From Hyphomicrobiales bacterium (GTDB taxonomy: Bacteria > Pseudomonadota > Alphaproteobacteria > Rhizobiales > Xanthobacteraceae): a stretch of 22,564 nucleotides of DNA. This document shows, one piece after another, positions 1 to 9,513 of this stretch (its first letter is position 1; every line of letters begins with the position of its first letter). Below the pieces are notes generated by a model that ran no database searches, was not told the DNA's origin, and saw nothing but the letters and a program-made list of their open reading frames with translations. The stretch is from the NCBI GenBank assembly GCA_016201085.1, contig JACQDO010000090.1, forward strand, positions 1-22,564, in the 5' to 3' direction. Position numbers and translations under genes: made by a program.

Positions 1-566
1 TGCCAATGCCCAAGCGTCACACCATGAGTGAGGGCACCAAGACCCCGTTCCGTCGCGAGCTCAAGACCAATGTGCCGCTCAATCTTGCCGACGTGCTCGG
101 CTTCTATCGCCGCGAACTCGGCAAGCTCAACTGGAAGGAAGAGAGCAAAGGCGCCGCGATCGCGGCCGACAACGCGACGATTACGTTTATGACCTCCACG
201 GGTCCGGCGCTGCTCAAGCTCGGCCGCAAGGATGGCGAGACCACCGTGCAGCTCATGGTGAAAGATCCGGGCGCCGCCGAAAAGGCCGGTATTCTGCCGA
301 AGGCGGGCCAGGTCAAGATCCTGTTCGGCAACATCAACCCGGCGGAAGCGGCGATCACGTTCAACAACAAGACGATCAAGGTCGCCGCCGGCGCCGGCAC
401 CAAGGCGCCGGATGGCCCCATGCTCGATCTGGCGCCGGGCAAGTACAAATATGCGATCAAGCTGCCGGGCCGCCCGGCGCAAAACGACGAAGTCGAGGTT
501 GGCGCCGACGAAACCTGGGGTCTGATGATCGGCCCCGGCGGCGTGCTGGCGTTGCAGGCGTATTAA
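1..566 (+). CDS. Hypothetical protein, 5'-truncated by window edge
   Basis: The frame is open to the left edge of the window, so this is probably the C-terminal part of a longer protein; the methionines at positions 6 and 24 are not convincing starts because no clear ribosome binding site is visible. The visible part is about 187 residues. Its first half contains a segment reading FYRRELGKLNWKEE followed by alternating beta-like stretches. Its second half (from about residue 100) has ILFGNINPAEAAITFNN and LDLAPGKYKYAIKLPG, a pattern resembling PEGA-type beta domains found in exported or envelope proteins. No catalytic motif was seen. Similar conserved hypothetical proteins occur in Bradyrhizobium-like genomes as far as I recall, but I cannot name a function. 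A GC-rich hairpin at 591-620 follows the stop codon. Confidence 0.7.
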   Translation, partial: PMPKRHTMSEGTKTPFRRELKTNVPLNLADVLGFYRRELGKLNWKEESKGAAIAADNATITFMTSTGPALLKLGRKDGETTVQLMVKDPGAAEKAGILPKAGQVKILFGNINPAEAAITFNNKTIKVAAGAGTKAPDGPMLDLAPGKYKYAIKLPGRPAQNDEVEVGADETWGLMIGPGGVLALQAY

Positions 567-590
567 AACGGCCTATATAGTTCGTGCTTC

Positions 591-620
591 GCGCATCGGT
601 CCCGACCGGGATCGGTGCGC
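591..620 (+). terminator. Candidate hairpin terminator after the first gene
   Basis: GCGCATCGGTCCC and CCGGGATCGGTGCGC can pair around a short loop with a few G-U pairs or mismatches, 25 nt after the stop codon of the preceding gene. There is no clear T-run, so it may be Rho-assisted or only a repeat remnant. Confidence 0.4.
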
Positions 621-631
621 GACGTGCACTA

Positions 632-729
632 GCGCATGATCCCGAAAAGTGGGAACCGGTTTTCGGAAAAGATCATGCGCAAGCATGATGTTAGGGAAGC
701 ACAGTGATTCAATCACAACAGATCATGCT
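632..729. repeat. Tandem pair of palindromic intergenic repeats
   Basis: Two palindromes lie back to back. The first (632-680) has ends GCGCATGAT and ATCATGCGC, with inner arms CCGAAAA and TTTTCGG around a GTGGGAACCGG core. This is the very common Bradyrhizobium-type intergenic repeat with the GGGAACCGGTTTTCGGAAAAGATCATG core. The second (682-729) has ends AGCATGAT and ATCATGCT and holds a perfect 13-nt hairpin GTGATTCAATCAC at 704-716. A degenerate copy of the first palindrome is at 11466-11515. The pair fills most of the gap before the exonuclease III gene. Confidence 0.8.
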
Positions 730-750
730 CTAGCGAGCTAGAACTTTTCC

Positions 751-1569
751 ATGCCGCTTAAAATTGCCACCTGGAACATCAATTCCGTCCGCCTGCGCAT
801 CGATCTGGTCGCCAGGTACCTTAAAGCTGCGCGCCCGGACGTACTCTGTCTGCAGGAGACCAAATGCCCGGACGACGCCTTTCCGCTCAAGCGCTTCACA
901 CGGCTCGGCTATGAGCATGCAGCGATCAACGGGCAGAAGGGTTATCACGGCGTCGCCGTGCTTTCGCGCCTGCCGTTCGAGCGCACCGCGGTGCATAATT
1001 TCTGCGGCAAGACCGACTGCCGGCATGTTTCGGTGGTGCTGGGCGAACGCGCCGGCCTGCGCGATCCGCTGACGCTGCATAATTTCTACGTGCCGGCCGG
1101 CGGCGATGAGCCGGACCCCGAAGTCAATCCTAAATTCGAGCACAAACTGTCGTTCCTCGACGAAATGCGCGACGCTCCGGCGTTGCGGCCGGCCCGATCC
1201 GAACGCGCGATCCTGGTCGGCGATCTCAACGTGGCGCCGCTCGAGTACGACGTATGGAGTCATAAACAGATGTTGCGCGTGGTCTCGCACACGCCGATCG
1301 AATGCGAGAAGCTCACTTTGACGCAAAAGGCCGGCGGCTGGATCGACAGCATGCGCGTGCTCACGCCCGAGCCTTCGAAGCTCTACACCTGGTGGAGCTA
1401 TCGCGCGATGGACAATTGGAAGGCCGCCGACCGCGGCCGCCGGCTTGATCACGTCTGGACTTCGGACGCGCTCGCCGACCGCGTTTCCAAGATCAGAATC
1501 GCCAAGGATTATCGCGGCGCCGCGCGCCCTTCCGACCACGTTCCGGTGACGGCGACGGTGGAGTTGTAG
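751..1569 (+). CDS. xthA: Exodeoxyribonuclease III (AP endonuclease)
   Basis: This 272-residue protein matches the exonuclease III/AP endonuclease family (endonuclease-exonuclease-phosphatase fold) over its whole length. Visible motifs are WNINSVR (residues 8-14), LQETK with metal-binding Glu36, GDLNVAP with Asp158 and Asn160, RRLDHVW, and the C-terminal PSDHVPV with Asp262 and catalytic His263. The family cleaves DNA 5' to abasic sites and removes 3'-blocking groups in base excision repair in the cytoplasm. Length is normal for the family. The ATG at 751 starts right at the conserved MPLKIATWN; only a weak ribosome binding site precedes it. It stands alone: a repeat pair lies upstream, and a palindromic element separates it from the convergent peroxidase-related gene. 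Confidence 0.95.
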   Translation: MPLKIATWNINSVRLRIDLVARYLKAARPDVLCLQETKCPDDAFPLKRFTRLGYEHAAINGQKGYHGVAVLSRLPFERTAVHNFCGKTDCRHVSVVLGERAGLRDPLTLHNFYVPAGGDEPDPEVNPKFEHKLSFLDEMRDAPALRPARSERAILVGDLNVAPLEYDVWSHKQMLRVVSHTPIECEKLTLTQKAGGWIDSMRVLTPEPSKLYTWWSYRAMDNWKAADRGRRLDHVWTSDALADRVSKIRIAKDYRGAARPSDHVPVTATVEL

Positions 1570-1571
1570 CC

Positions 1572-1701
1572 GTCGTCCCCGCGAAAGCGGGACCCATACT
1601 CCGCAGCATATCGATAGGGCACGGCGTATGGGTCCCGGCCCTCGCGCCATAGAGCGTCAAAGACGCGCGTAAACGCGCTTATGGCGCTCGGCCGGGACGA
1701 C
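1572..1701. repeat. Cloverleaf-like palindromic repeat between convergent genes
   Basis: The outer arms are GTCGTCCC (1572-1579) and GGGACGAC (1694-1701). Inside are a small CCCGC/GCGGG hairpin, a central hairpin with perfect 11-bp arms GGGACCCATAC (1589-1599) and GTATGGGTCCC (1626-1636), and a third hairpin GCGCCATA/TATGGCGC (1644-1651, 1680-1687). It begins 2 nt after the xthA stop codon and ends 25 nt before the end of the convergent gene, so transcripts from either side would fold it and it may act as a two-way terminator. Confidence 0.8.
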
Positions 1702-1726
1702 AGCATTCATTCTTTCGCGGCGATGA

Positions 1727-2512
1727 TCAACGCGCCTGGCCGTGATAGACTTCGTTCGGCCGCATGTCGGTGGCGCTCGCCACCCGATTCGACATGTTGA
1801 AGAAGCCGACCACCGCCGAGATGTCCCAGATGTCGCGGTCGGTGAAGCCGGCGCGGCGCAACCGCTCGCGGTCGCCTTCCTCCACGCTCCAGGGTTGCGC
1901 GGTGAGCTTGACCGCGAAGTCGAGCATGGCGCGCTGGCGCTTGTTCACCCGCGCGGCGCGATAGTTCATCACGATCTGCTCGCCGAGCAGCGGGTTGCCG
2001 GAATATTGCCGCACCGCGGCGCCGTGCGCGGTCAGGCAGTAGTAGCAGCGGTTCTGCGAGGACACCGCCACCGCGATCATCTCGCGCTCGAGCTTGGAGA
2101 GGCCGGAATCGCCGAGCATCAGATCGTTGTAGAAGGCGACGAAGGTTTCCAGCTTGGCGTTGTCGAAGGCATAGGCCAGCAGCACGTTCGGCACGAAGCC
2201 GAGCCTGTCCTGGCATTTCTTGAAATAGGCCTCCATCGCCGGCGACAGTTTGCCCGGCTCCAGGTTAAGCGCGATCGCCGGCACGTCGTCGGCTACCGCC
2301 GGCACCGGCTTGGCTGTGAGCGCCTTCATCATCGCCAGCTTGGATTGCGCCGGCGGCGGCACGGCGGGTTTCGTGGCGGCGGGTTTGGGCGGCGGCGATT
2401 TCGCGGGAGCCGATTTGCCGCCTTTTATGGCGTGCAGCACCGGCGTGCCCTTGCTGGGCTTCGCACTGGCCGCCTTGCCGGCGGTTTTGATCGATAGTTT
2501 GGCCTTGCCCAT
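1727..2512 (-). CDS. Peroxidase-related protein, AhpD-like/carboxymuconolactone decarboxylase family
   Basis: The C-terminal 180 residues match the AhpD-like 'peroxidase-related' group in the carboxymuconolactone decarboxylase superfamily. The motif CYYCLTAH gives Cys156, Cys159 and His163, the CxxCxxxH redox centre of this group, so a thiol-dependent peroxide-reducing role is likely; the reductant partner is unknown. The first 75 or so residues are low-complexity Lys/Ala/Pro sequence, absent from the core family and probably disordered. The start at 2512 was chosen because a TAAGGGA ribosome binding site lies just upstream; a further in-frame start at 2536 would add eight residues. It is divergent from the glutamate dehydrogenase gene, with a 237-bp gap in which I see no clear promoter match. 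Confidence 0.85.
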   Translation of the reverse strand: MGKAKLSIKTAGKAASAKPSKGTPVLHAIKGGKSAPAKSPPPKPAATKPAVPPPAQSKLAMMKALTAKPVPAVADDVPAIALNLEPGKLSPAMEAYFKKCQDRLGFVPNVLLAYAFDNAKLETFVAFYNDLMLGDSGLSKLEREMIAVAVSSQNRCYYCLTAHGAAVRQYSGNPLLGEQIVMNYRAARVNKRQRAMLDFAVKLTAQPWSVEEGDRERLRRAGFTDRDIWDISAVVGFFNMSNRVASATDMRPNEVYHGQAR

Positions 2513-2749
2513 TTCCCTTAGCCCCTTGCTGTCCACGCCCCAGAGCCCAAGACTACATGGTTATGTGCGCTCGCGATACGATGGCGCTGACATGTTTTTA
2601 CTAATGAATTCAGCATGTTAAGAGATGATACGCAGGCCGCCGCGCTGTCATGACGCGGTCGCGTCGCAAACGCCTACTTGCTCTCGACGCCTCGGCACGG
2701 AAGGTGAAAACTCCCGGCGCGGCCGATTCCTTTTACACGACGAGGTCTT

Positions 2750-5700
2750 ATGAGCGTTGAGCTTGCCGCCAGCAAGGAAGAAAGCGCCGCCAGGGCGACC
2801 ATCGCGCAGGCCGGCACCGCGCTGAGCCAACGCCGCGGCGACATTCCGGCGAACTTCATGACGCTGCTTTATGGCCGCGCCGTGCCGGAGGACGTGCTGC
2901 GCTATGGCGCGGCCGATCTCGCGGCGCTGGCCGAGCGGGCGTTCGATTTCCTGGCCGAGCGGCAGCCGGGCGCGCCGAAAATCCGCTGCGAGACGGTGAC
3001 GCTTACGGCCTCGGGCGAGCGCAAGGCGGTTTCGGTGATCGAGATCGTCAACGACGACATGCCGTTCCTGGTCGACTCGGCGATGGGCGAAATCGCCGAT
3101 CGTCGGCTCGAGCTGCGGCTGGTGGCGCATCCGGTGTTCGGCGTGGTGCGCGCGGCCGGCAAGCTCAGCGCGCTCGGCGCCGCCGATGTGGCCAATGTCG
3201 CGCGCGAAAGCTTCATCCATATCCATTGCGAGCCGATCGAGGATGCGGCGTTACGCGACGCAGTCGTCGGCGCGCTGCAAACCGTGCTCGGCGATGTGCG
3301 GTTGGCGGTGCAGGACTGGCGCGCCATGCGCGCGCGCGTCGGCGGCATTGTCGACGAACTCAAGCGCAATCCGCCGCCGCTACCGGTCGACGAGATCGCC
3401 GAGGCGATTCAGTTCCTGCAATGGCTGCTGGACGATAATTTTACTTTCCTCGGCCTGCGCGACTATGTGTGCGACGGTCAGACGCTCGTGCCGGACTTCG
3501 AAACCGCGCTCGGCATCATGCGTGCGCGCGAGCTGCGCGTGCTGCGCCGCGGCGAGCAGCGGCTCGAGTTCACACCGGAGATCATGGCGTTCCTGCAGGA
3601 GCCGCGGCCGCTGATCGTCGCCAAGGCCAACATCAAGGCGCGCGTGCACCGGCGGGTCTATCTCGACTATATCGGCGTCAAGCGCTTCGACGCCGCCGGC
3701 AACCTGGTCGGTGAGCATCGCATCATCGGGTTGTTCACCTCCACCGCCTATACGCGCACCGCCCACAGCATCCCCTATCTGCGGCGCAAGATCGCACATG
3801 TCGAAGAGCGCGCCGGGTTCAATCCCAACAGCCATTCCGGCAAAGCGCTGGCCAATGTGCTGGAGCATTATCCGCGCGACGAGCTGTTCCAGATCGACGA
3901 CGACACGCTCTATCGCTTCGCGCTCGCCATCCTGCAGCTCGACGAGCGCCCGCATGTGCGCGTGCTGGCGCGGCGCGACCGCTTCGACCGTTTCGTGTCG
4001 GTGCTAGTGTTCGTGCCGCGCGAACGCTACGACAGCGATATCCGCGCCAAGATCGGCGATTATCTGAGCAGCGCCTTCATCGGGCGGGTGTCGGCGTTCT
4101 ATCCGTTCTTCCCGGAAGGGCCGCTGGTGCGCGTGCATTTCATCATCGGCCGTTCCGGCGGCGCCACGCCCGAGGTCGAGCGCACCACGCTGGAGCAGGA
4201 AGTCGCGCGGATTGTGCGGACCTGGAGCGACGGGCTGGCTGATGCGTTGGCGCTGGTGCAGGCGCCGGAACAGGCGCGCGCGCTGTTTGCCCGCTACAAG
4301 GATGCGTTTTCCGTCGGCTTCCAGGAATCGTACGCGCCGGCCGTCGCGGCCGGCGACATCCGCACCATCGAAGGCCTGAGCGAACGGCGGCCGCTTGGCG
4401 TCGATTTCCATCACCGGCTGGAAGAGGAACAACGCGCGGTCGGCCTGAAGGTGTGGAGCCGGCAGCGTCCGCTGCCGCTGTCCGAACGCGTGCCGGTACT
4501 GGAAAACATGGGTTTCCGCGTGGTGGACGAGCGCACCTTCCACGTCGCGCCGCAGGGCGGCGAAGGCGTCTGGTTCCACGACATGCTGCTGACGCGGCGC
4601 GACGGCGGCACCATCGAACTCGATGCCGGCAAGGCGCGGCTGGAGGCCGCCTTCCTGACCGTGATGCGCGGGCAGGCCGAGAACGACGGCTACAACGCGC
4701 TGACATTGGCAGGCTCGCTCGCCTGGCGCGACGTGGCGCTGATCCGCGCGCTGTCGCGCTTCCTGCGCCAGATCAGGGTGCCCTATTCGCAGGACTACAT
4801 GTGGGCGACGCTCGCCAAGCACGCCGGCATTGCCGCGGATGTGGTCGCGCTGTTCCATGCGCGCTTCGATCCATTTCCCTCTTCGTCATTCCGGGGCACG
4901 GCCGAAGGCCGTGAACCCGGAATCCAGAAACAAACTCAGAATGCGTATCTGGATTCCGGGTCCCGCCCTGCGGGCGGTCCCGGAATGACAGATGGAGAGA
5001 CGGCGGCCGAGCGCGACGCCAAACAAAAAGGAATCTCCGCGCGCATCGAAGAGACATTGCAGAAGGTCGACAGCCTGGACGAAGACCGCATCCTGCGCCG
5101 CTTCGTCAACGCAGTGCAGGCGGCGATCCGCACCAACTTCTATCAGGTCGACAAAGACGGCCAGGTGAAGACGCTGATCGCGGTCAAGTTCGAGAGCGGC
5201 AAGCTTACCGATCTGCCGCTGCCGCGCCCACTCTACGAGATTTTCGTCTACTCGCCGCGCGTGGAAGGCGTGCACATGCGCTTCGGCAAGGTGGCGCGCG
5301 GCGGCATTCGCTGGTCCGACCGGCCGCAGGATTTCCGCACCGAGATCCTCGGCCTGGTGAAGGCGCAGCAGGTGAAGAACGCGGTGATCGTGCCGGTCGG
5401 CGCCAAGGGCGGCTTCGTGCCCAAACTGATGCCGCAGGGCGCCACGCGCGAGCAGACGCAGGCGGAAGGCGTCGCCAGCTACAGACTGTTCATCTCGACG
5501 CTGCTCGATATCACCGACAATTACGCCCCGGACGGGGCGATCGATCCGCCCGATGCGGTGGTGCGGCATGACGGCGATGACCCTTATCTCGTGGTGGCGG
5601 CTGATAAGGGCACCGCCACCTTCTCCGACATCGCCAATGAGATTTCCGTCGCGCACGGCTACTGGCTGGGCGACGCCTTCGCCTCCGGCGGCTCGGCCGG

Positions 5701-7681
5701 CTACGACCACAAGGCCATGGGCATCACCGCGCGCGGCGCCTGGGAGTCGGTGAAGCGGCATTTCCGCGAGATGGACGTCAATATCCACGAGACGCCGTTC
5801 AGCGCGGCCGGCGTCGGCGACATGTCGGGCGACGTGTTCGGCAACGGCCTGCTGCGCGAGAGCGCCACCCGGCTGCTGGCGGCGTTCGACCATCGCGACA
5901 TCTTCGTCGATCCCGATCCCGACCCGAAGCTAAGCTTCGCTGAGCGCAAGCGGCTGTTCGGCCTGCCGCGCTCGAGCTGGCAGGACTACGACAAGGCGCT
6001 CATCTCCAAGGGCGGCGGCGTCTATCCGCGCTCGTCGAAGGAAATCCGCTTGTCGAGCGAGGCCAAGGCCCTGTTCGGCGTCGGTGAGGCGGTGACGCCG
6101 CAGGAGCTGATGAAGGCGATCCTGAAAGCACGTGTCGACCTGTTGTTCTTCGGTGGCATCGGCACTTATGTGCGCGCCGCGAGCGAGAGCGACGAAGCCG
6201 TGGGTGACCGCGCCAACGACGCCATTCGCGTCAGCGGCGCCGAGCTCAATTGCAAGGCGATCGGCGAGGGCGCCAATCTCGGTATGACGCAGCGCGGCCG
6301 CGTCGAGGCGGCCTTGCGCGGCATAAGGCTCAACACCGACGCCATCGACAATTCCGCCGGCGTCAACACCTCCGACGTCGAGGTCAACATCAAGATCGCG
6401 CTCAGCGCCCCGGTGCGCGCCGGGGCGCTCACGCTCGACGCGCGCAACCTGCTGCTCTCCGAAATGACGCAAGAGGTCGGCCGCCTGGTGCTGCGCAACA
6501 ACTATCAGCAGACGCTTGCGCTCTCTTTGGCGCAGCGGCGCGGGCCGGAAGATCTCGGCTTCCAGCAACGGTTGATGCAGCTCCTGGAGACACAGGGCAA
6601 GCTCGACCGCGGCGTGGAATTCCTGCCCGACGACATGGCGATCGCCGAGCGGCGCAAGCGCAATCTGGCGCTGACGCGGCCGGAGCTGGCCGTGCTGCTC
6701 GCCTATGCCAAGCTTGCGCTCTATTCCGACCTGCTCGATTCCGCCGTGCCGGACGATCCCTATCTCGGCCGCGAGCTGGAACGCTATTTCCCGCAGGAAA
6801 TGTCGCACCTTTTCCCCGAGGCGCTGCATGCGCACCGGCTGCGGCGCGAGATCATCGCCACGCAGTTGACCAACTCGATGATCAACCGCGGCGGCGCCAC
6901 GCTGGTGGTGCGCATCGCCGACCAGACCGGCGCCTCCGCCGCCTCGATTGCCGCCGCCTTCGCCGCGGTGCGCCAAAGCTATGAGATGATCGCGCTCAAT
7001 GGCGAGATCGACGCGCTCGACAACAAGATTTCCGGAAAAGCCCAGCTTGATCTCTACGCCGCGGTGCAGGACCTGCTGCTCGATCGGCTGGTGTGGTTCC
7101 TGCGCAATGTCGATCTCAAGCAGGGCTTGGAGAAGATCGTCGCGCATTACCGCGACGGCATCGCGCAGGTGGCGGCGGCGCTCGACGGCGCGCTGTCGAA
7201 AGATGCGTTGGCCGCGCGCGACGCGGCGGTGGCGGAGCTCGGCAAGGCCGGCGTGCCGGAGGCGTTGGCGCGCCGCATCGCCAGTCTGCCGGCGCTGAAG
7301 GCCGCGCCCGACATCGTGCTGGTGGCGGATCGCGCACAAAAGCCGGTCGACGAAGTGACCGCGACCTATTTCGCGGCGGAAGCTTTTTTTCAGCTTGACC
7401 GCGTCGCCCGTGCGGTGCCCGGCATCGCGGTGGCGGATTATTTCGACCGCCTGGCGCTCGACCGCGCACTCGATTCGATCGGCGAAGCCGAGCGCCGCCT
7501 CACCGCCGCCATGGTCGGCAACGGCTATGCCGGGGCGGGTGCGGTGCAGGAGTGGCTCAAACCGCGCCAGGCGGAAGTCGAGCGCATCCGCGCCGCGATC
7601 CACGAGATCGCCGGCTCGGGGCTCACATTGTCGAAGCTGTCGGTGGCGGCCAGTTTGCTGGGGGATTTGGCGAGGGAGTAG
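2750..7681 (+). CDS. gdhZ: NAD-specific glutamate dehydrogenase, large (about 180 kDa) class, with in-frame palindromic insert
   Basis: This protein oxidises glutamate to 2-oxoglutarate and ammonia with NAD+, in the cytoplasm. At 1,643 residues it belongs to the L_180 class, usually about 1,600 residues in alphaproteobacteria. The N-terminal half holds the regulatory ACT-like/PAS-like regions. The catalytic core includes [15 protein letters not shown] at about residue 851, [10 protein letters not shown] with Lys886 in the substrate site, and [20 protein letters not shown] in the dinucleotide-binding part. The oddity is residues 712-747, encoded by a 105-bp palindromic repeat (4885-4989) lying between FHARFDP and the conserved [11 protein letters not shown] stretch. 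Subtracting it restores about 1,608 residues, the usual length. The reading frame is intact throughout. ACGAGG 7 nt upstream supports the ATG at 2750. Confidence 0.95.
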   Translation: MSVELAASKEESAARATIAQAGTALSQRRGDIPANFMTLLYGRAVPEDVLRYGAADLAALAERAFDFLAERQPGAPKIRCETVTLTASGERKAVSVIEIVNDDMPFLVDSAMGEIADRRLELRLVAHPVFGVVRAAGKLSALGAADVANVARESFIHIHCEPIEDAALRDAVVGALQTVLGDVRLAVQDWRAMRARVGGIVDELKRNPPPLPVDEIAEAIQFLQWLLDDNFTFLGLRDYVCDGQTLVPDFETALGIMRARELRVLRRGEQRLEFTPEIMAFLQEPRPLIVAKANIKARVHRRVYLDYIGVKRFDAAGNLVGEHRIIGLFTSTAYTRTAHSIPYLRRKIAHVEERAGFNPNSHSGKALANVLEHYPRDELFQIDDDTLYRFALAILQLDERPHVRVLARRDRFDRFVSVLVFVPRERYDSDIRAKIGDYLSSAFIGRVSAFYPFFPEGPLVRVHFIIGRSGGATPEVERTTLEQEVARIVRTWSDGLADALALVQAPEQARALFARYKDAFSVGFQESYAPAVAAGDIRTIEGLSERRPLGVDFHHRLEEEQRAVGLKVWSRQRPLPLSERVPVLENMGFRVVDERTFHVAPQGGEGVWFHDMLLTRRDGGTIELDAGKARLEAAFLTVMRGQAENDGYNALTLAGSLAWRDVALIRALSRFLRQIRVPYSQDYMWATLAKHAGIAADVVALFHARFDPFPSSSFRGTAEGREPGIQKQTQNAYLDSGSRPAGGPGMTDGETAAERDAKQKGISARIEETLQKVDSLDEDRILRRFVNAVQAAIRTNFYQVDKDGQVKTLIAVKFESGKLTDLPLPRPLYEIFVYSPRVEGVHMRFGKVARGGIRWSDRPQDFRTEILGLVKAQQVKNAVIVPVGAKGGFVPKLMPQGATREQTQAEGVASYRLFISTLLDITDNYAPDGAIDPPDAVVRHDGDDPYLVVAADKGTATFSDIANEISVAHGYWLGDAFASGGSAGYDHKAMGITARGAWESVKRHFREMDVNIHETPFSAAGVGDMSGDVFGNGLLRESATRLLAAFDHRDIFVDPDPDPKLSFAERKRLFGLPRSSWQDYDKALISKGGGVYPRSSKEIRLSSEAKALFGVGEAVTPQELMKAILKARVDLLFFGGIGTYVRAASESDEAVGDRANDAIRVSGAELNCKAIGEGANLGMTQRGRVEAALRGIRLNTDAIDNSAGVNTSDVEVNIKIALSAPVRAGALTLDARNLLLSEMTQEVGRLVLRNNYQQTLALSLAQRRGPEDLGFQQRLMQLLETQGKLDRGVEFLPDDMAIAERRKRNLALTRPELAVLLAYAKLALYSDLLDSAVPDDPYLGRELERYFPQEMSHLFPEALHAHRLRREIIATQLTNSMINRGGATLVVRIADQTGASAASIAAAFAAVRQSYEMIALNGEIDALDNKISGKAQLDLYAAVQDLLLDRLVWFLRNVDLKQGLEKIVAHYRDGIAQVAAALDGALSKDALAARDAAVAELGKAGVPEALARRIASLPALKAAPDIVLVADRAQKPVDEVTATYFAAEAFFQLDRVARAVPGIAVADYFDRLALDRALDSIGEAERRLTAAMVGNGYAGAGAVQEWLKPRQAEVERIRAAIHEIAGSGLTLSKLSVAASLLGDLARE
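4885..4989. repeat. Cloverleaf-like palindromic repeat inside the glutamate dehydrogenase gene
   Basis: The ends are perfect 11-bp inverted repeats, GTCATTCCGGG (4885-4895) and CCCGGAATGAC (4979-4989). Within them are hairpin CACGGCC/GGCCGTG (4897-4913), central hairpin CCCGGAATCCAGA/TCTGGATTCCGGG with perfect 13-bp arms (4916-4928, 4948-4960), and hairpin CCGCCC/GGGCGG (4963-4977). The unit is 105 bp, exactly 35 codons, without a stop in the coding frame. No target-site duplication was found. Confidence 0.92.
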
Positions 7682-7683
7682 TT

Positions 7684-7838
7684 CGTGTCCCGGGCGAATG
7701 CAGCGAGGCGCAGCCGAGCGGAATGAGACCCGGGACCCAGCGCAAAACTCTTAAATCAATAAAGATTGTAGCCTTCGGCTACATTTCTCCTGGGTCCCGG
7801 ATCGTCGCTCGCGCAAGCGCTCGCTCGTCCGGGACACG
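7684..7838. repeat. Palindromic repeat between convergent gdhZ and purH
   Basis: The outer arms are CGTGTCCCGG (7684-7693) and CCGGGACACG (7829-7838). A central pair CCGGGACCCA (7730-7739) and TGGGTCCCGG (7791-7800) encloses an AT-rich loop with the hairpin GTAGCC-TTC-GGCTAC (7769-7783). A third hairpin around GCGCAAGCGC lies between the central arm and the right end. It fills the whole gap: it starts 3 nt after the gdhZ stop and ends 1 nt before the purH stop, so it probably serves as the shared terminator of both genes. Confidence 0.8.
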
Positions 7839-9431
7839 TCAATGCCTGAAATGCCTTACTCCGGTGAACACCATCGCCACGTTGTGCTCGTCGGCGGCCT
7901 TGATCACCTCGGCGTCGCGCATCGAGCCGCCGGGCTGGATCACCGCGGTGGCGCCGGCTTCGATCGCCACCAATAGCCCGTCCGGGAACGGGAAGAAGGC
8001 GTCGGAGGCGACCACCGAGCCTTTGGTCAGCGGCGCGGCGAGCTTCAGCTCTTTCGCGGCGTCCTCAGCCTTGCGCGCGGCGATGCGCGCGGCATCGACA
8101 CGGCTCATCTGGCCGGCGCCGATTCCGACGGTGGCCAGTCCCTTGGCATAGATAATGGTGTTCGACTTGACGTGCTTGGCGACGCGGAAGGCGAAACGCA
8201 AATCGCGCAGTTCGGCTTCGCTCGGCGCGCGCTTGCTGACGACCTTAAGCTGCATCTCATCGACCACGGCGTCGTCGCGCGACTGCACTAGCAGACCGCC
8301 GGCGACGGTCTTCGCCGTCAAGCCGGCGCTCTTGGGATCGGGCAGGCCGCCGGCCAGCAGCAGACGCAGATTCTTTTTCGCCGCCACGATCTTGATCGCT
8401 TCCTCGCTGGCGTCCGGCGCGATGATCACCTCGGTGAAAATCTCGGTGATGGCTTTGGCCGCCTCGGTGTCGAGCGTGCGGTTGAGCGCGACGATGCCGC
8501 CGAAGGCCGAAGTCGAATCGCAGGCCAGCGCTTTTTTATAGGCATCGAGCAGGCTGTCGCCTTCCGCCACGCCGCAGGGATTGGCGTGCTTGACGATAAC
8601 GCAGGCGGCGGTGCGCTTGGCATCGAATTCGGCGACGCATTCATAGGCTGCGTCGGTGTCGTTGATGTTGTTGTAGGACAGCTCCTTGCCCTGCAACTGG
8701 CGCGCCGAGGCCACGCCGAAACGCACACCGGGCACGCGATAGAAGGCGGCGTTCTGGTGCGGGTTCTCGCCGTAGCGCAGCGCCTGGATCAGCCGGCCGC
8801 CGAAGGCGCGGTAGTCGGGCGCCTGGTCGTGCAGCGTGTCGGCGAACCAGTTGGAGATGGCCGCGTCATAGGCGGCGGTGCGCGCGTAAGCTTTCGCCGC
8901 CAGTTTCTGCCGCAGCTCGAGCGTGGTCATGCCGTTGTGCGCGGCCAGCTCGGCCAGCACCTTGCGGTAGTCTTCGGCCTCCACCACCACGGTGACGTCG
9001 GCGTGGTTCTTGGCGGCGGCGCGGATCATCGCCGGCCCGCCAATGTCGATGTTCTCGATGCAGTCGTCATAGGCGGCACCTTTGGCCACCGTCGCCTCGA
9101 ACGGATAGAGATTCACCACCAGCAGGTCGATCGGCTTGATGCCGTGCTTGTTCATGGCCGCGCTGTGCTCGGCGTTGGCGCGGATCGCCAGCAGTCCGCC
9201 ATGCACCTTGGGGTGCAGCGTCTTGACGCGGCCGTCCATCATCTCGGGAAAGCCGGTGAGCTCGGAGACATCGGCGACCTTGAGCCCGGCCTCCTTCAAC
9301 GCCTTGGCGGTGCCGCCGGTGGAGACCAGTTCGACGCCGTAGCCGGCGAGCGCTTTGGCGAAGTCGATAAGGCCTCCCTTGTCGGAGACCGACAGCAGGG
9401 CACGGGTAATACGGCGCGGGTGGCTGGGCAT
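7839..9431 (-). CDS. purH: Bifunctional AICAR transformylase/IMP cyclohydrolase
   Basis: PurH carries out the last two steps of de novo IMP synthesis: formylation of AICAR with 10-formyl-tetrahydrofolate, then ring closure. The 530-residue protein has the N-terminal MGS-like cyclohydrolase domain ([33 protein letters not shown]) and the C-terminal transformylase domain, with catalytic KHANPCG at Lys281-His282 and RYGENPHQ before it. Both domains are complete and length is typical. The start at 9431 ([18 protein letters not shown]) gives the usual short N-terminus; a longer in-frame start at 9497 adds 22 residues with no homology that I recognise. It lies downstream of the heparinase-family and rsmB genes on the same strand, but a palindromic repeat at 9514-9596 separates it from the heparinase gene, so it may have its own promoter. 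Confidence 0.96.
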   Translation of the reverse strand: MPSHPRRITRALLSVSDKGGLIDFAKALAGYGVELVSTGGTAKALKEAGLKVADVSELTGFPEMMDGRVKTLHPKVHGGLLAIRANAEHSAAMNKHGIKPIDLLVVNLYPFEATVAKGAAYDDCIENIDIGGPAMIRAAAKNHADVTVVVEAEDYRKVLAELAAHNGMTTLELRQKLAAKAYARTAAYDAAISNWFADTLHDQAPDYRAFGGRLIQALRYGENPHQNAAFYRVPGVRFGVASARQLQGKELSYNNINDTDAAYECVAEFDAKRTAACVIVKHANPCGVAEGDSLLDAYKKALACDSTSAFGGIVALNRTLDTEAAKAITEIFTEVIIAPDASEEAIKIVAAKKNLRLLLAGGLPDPKSAGLTAKTVAGGLLVQSRDDAVVDEMQLKVVSKRAPSEAELRDLRFAFRVAKHVKSNTIIYAKGLATVGIGAGQMSRVDAARIAARKAEDAAKELKLAAPLTKGSVVASDAFFPFPDGLLVAIEAGATAVIQPGGSMRDAEVIKAADEHNVAMVFTGVRHFRH

Positions 9432-9513
9432 GGCTGACGGGCTAGCACAGGAGGCGGGCGGATGTGTATTCGGCAGATCAATGTCTGCCCTGCGCATCCA
9501 CAGGCATCATTTC

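Noticed and set aside
2513..2749. Sigma-70 promoter in the divergent gap before gdhZ (CTGACA near 2588)
   Set aside because: There is no matching -10 box at proper spacing, and the AT-rich stretch TTTTTACTAATGAATTCA alone is not enough to call a promoter.
5930..7603. 557-codon open frame on the minus strand opposite the glutamate dehydrogenase gene
   Set aside because: Antisense shadow of a clearly coding frame with strong domain matches; no start signal or family motif.
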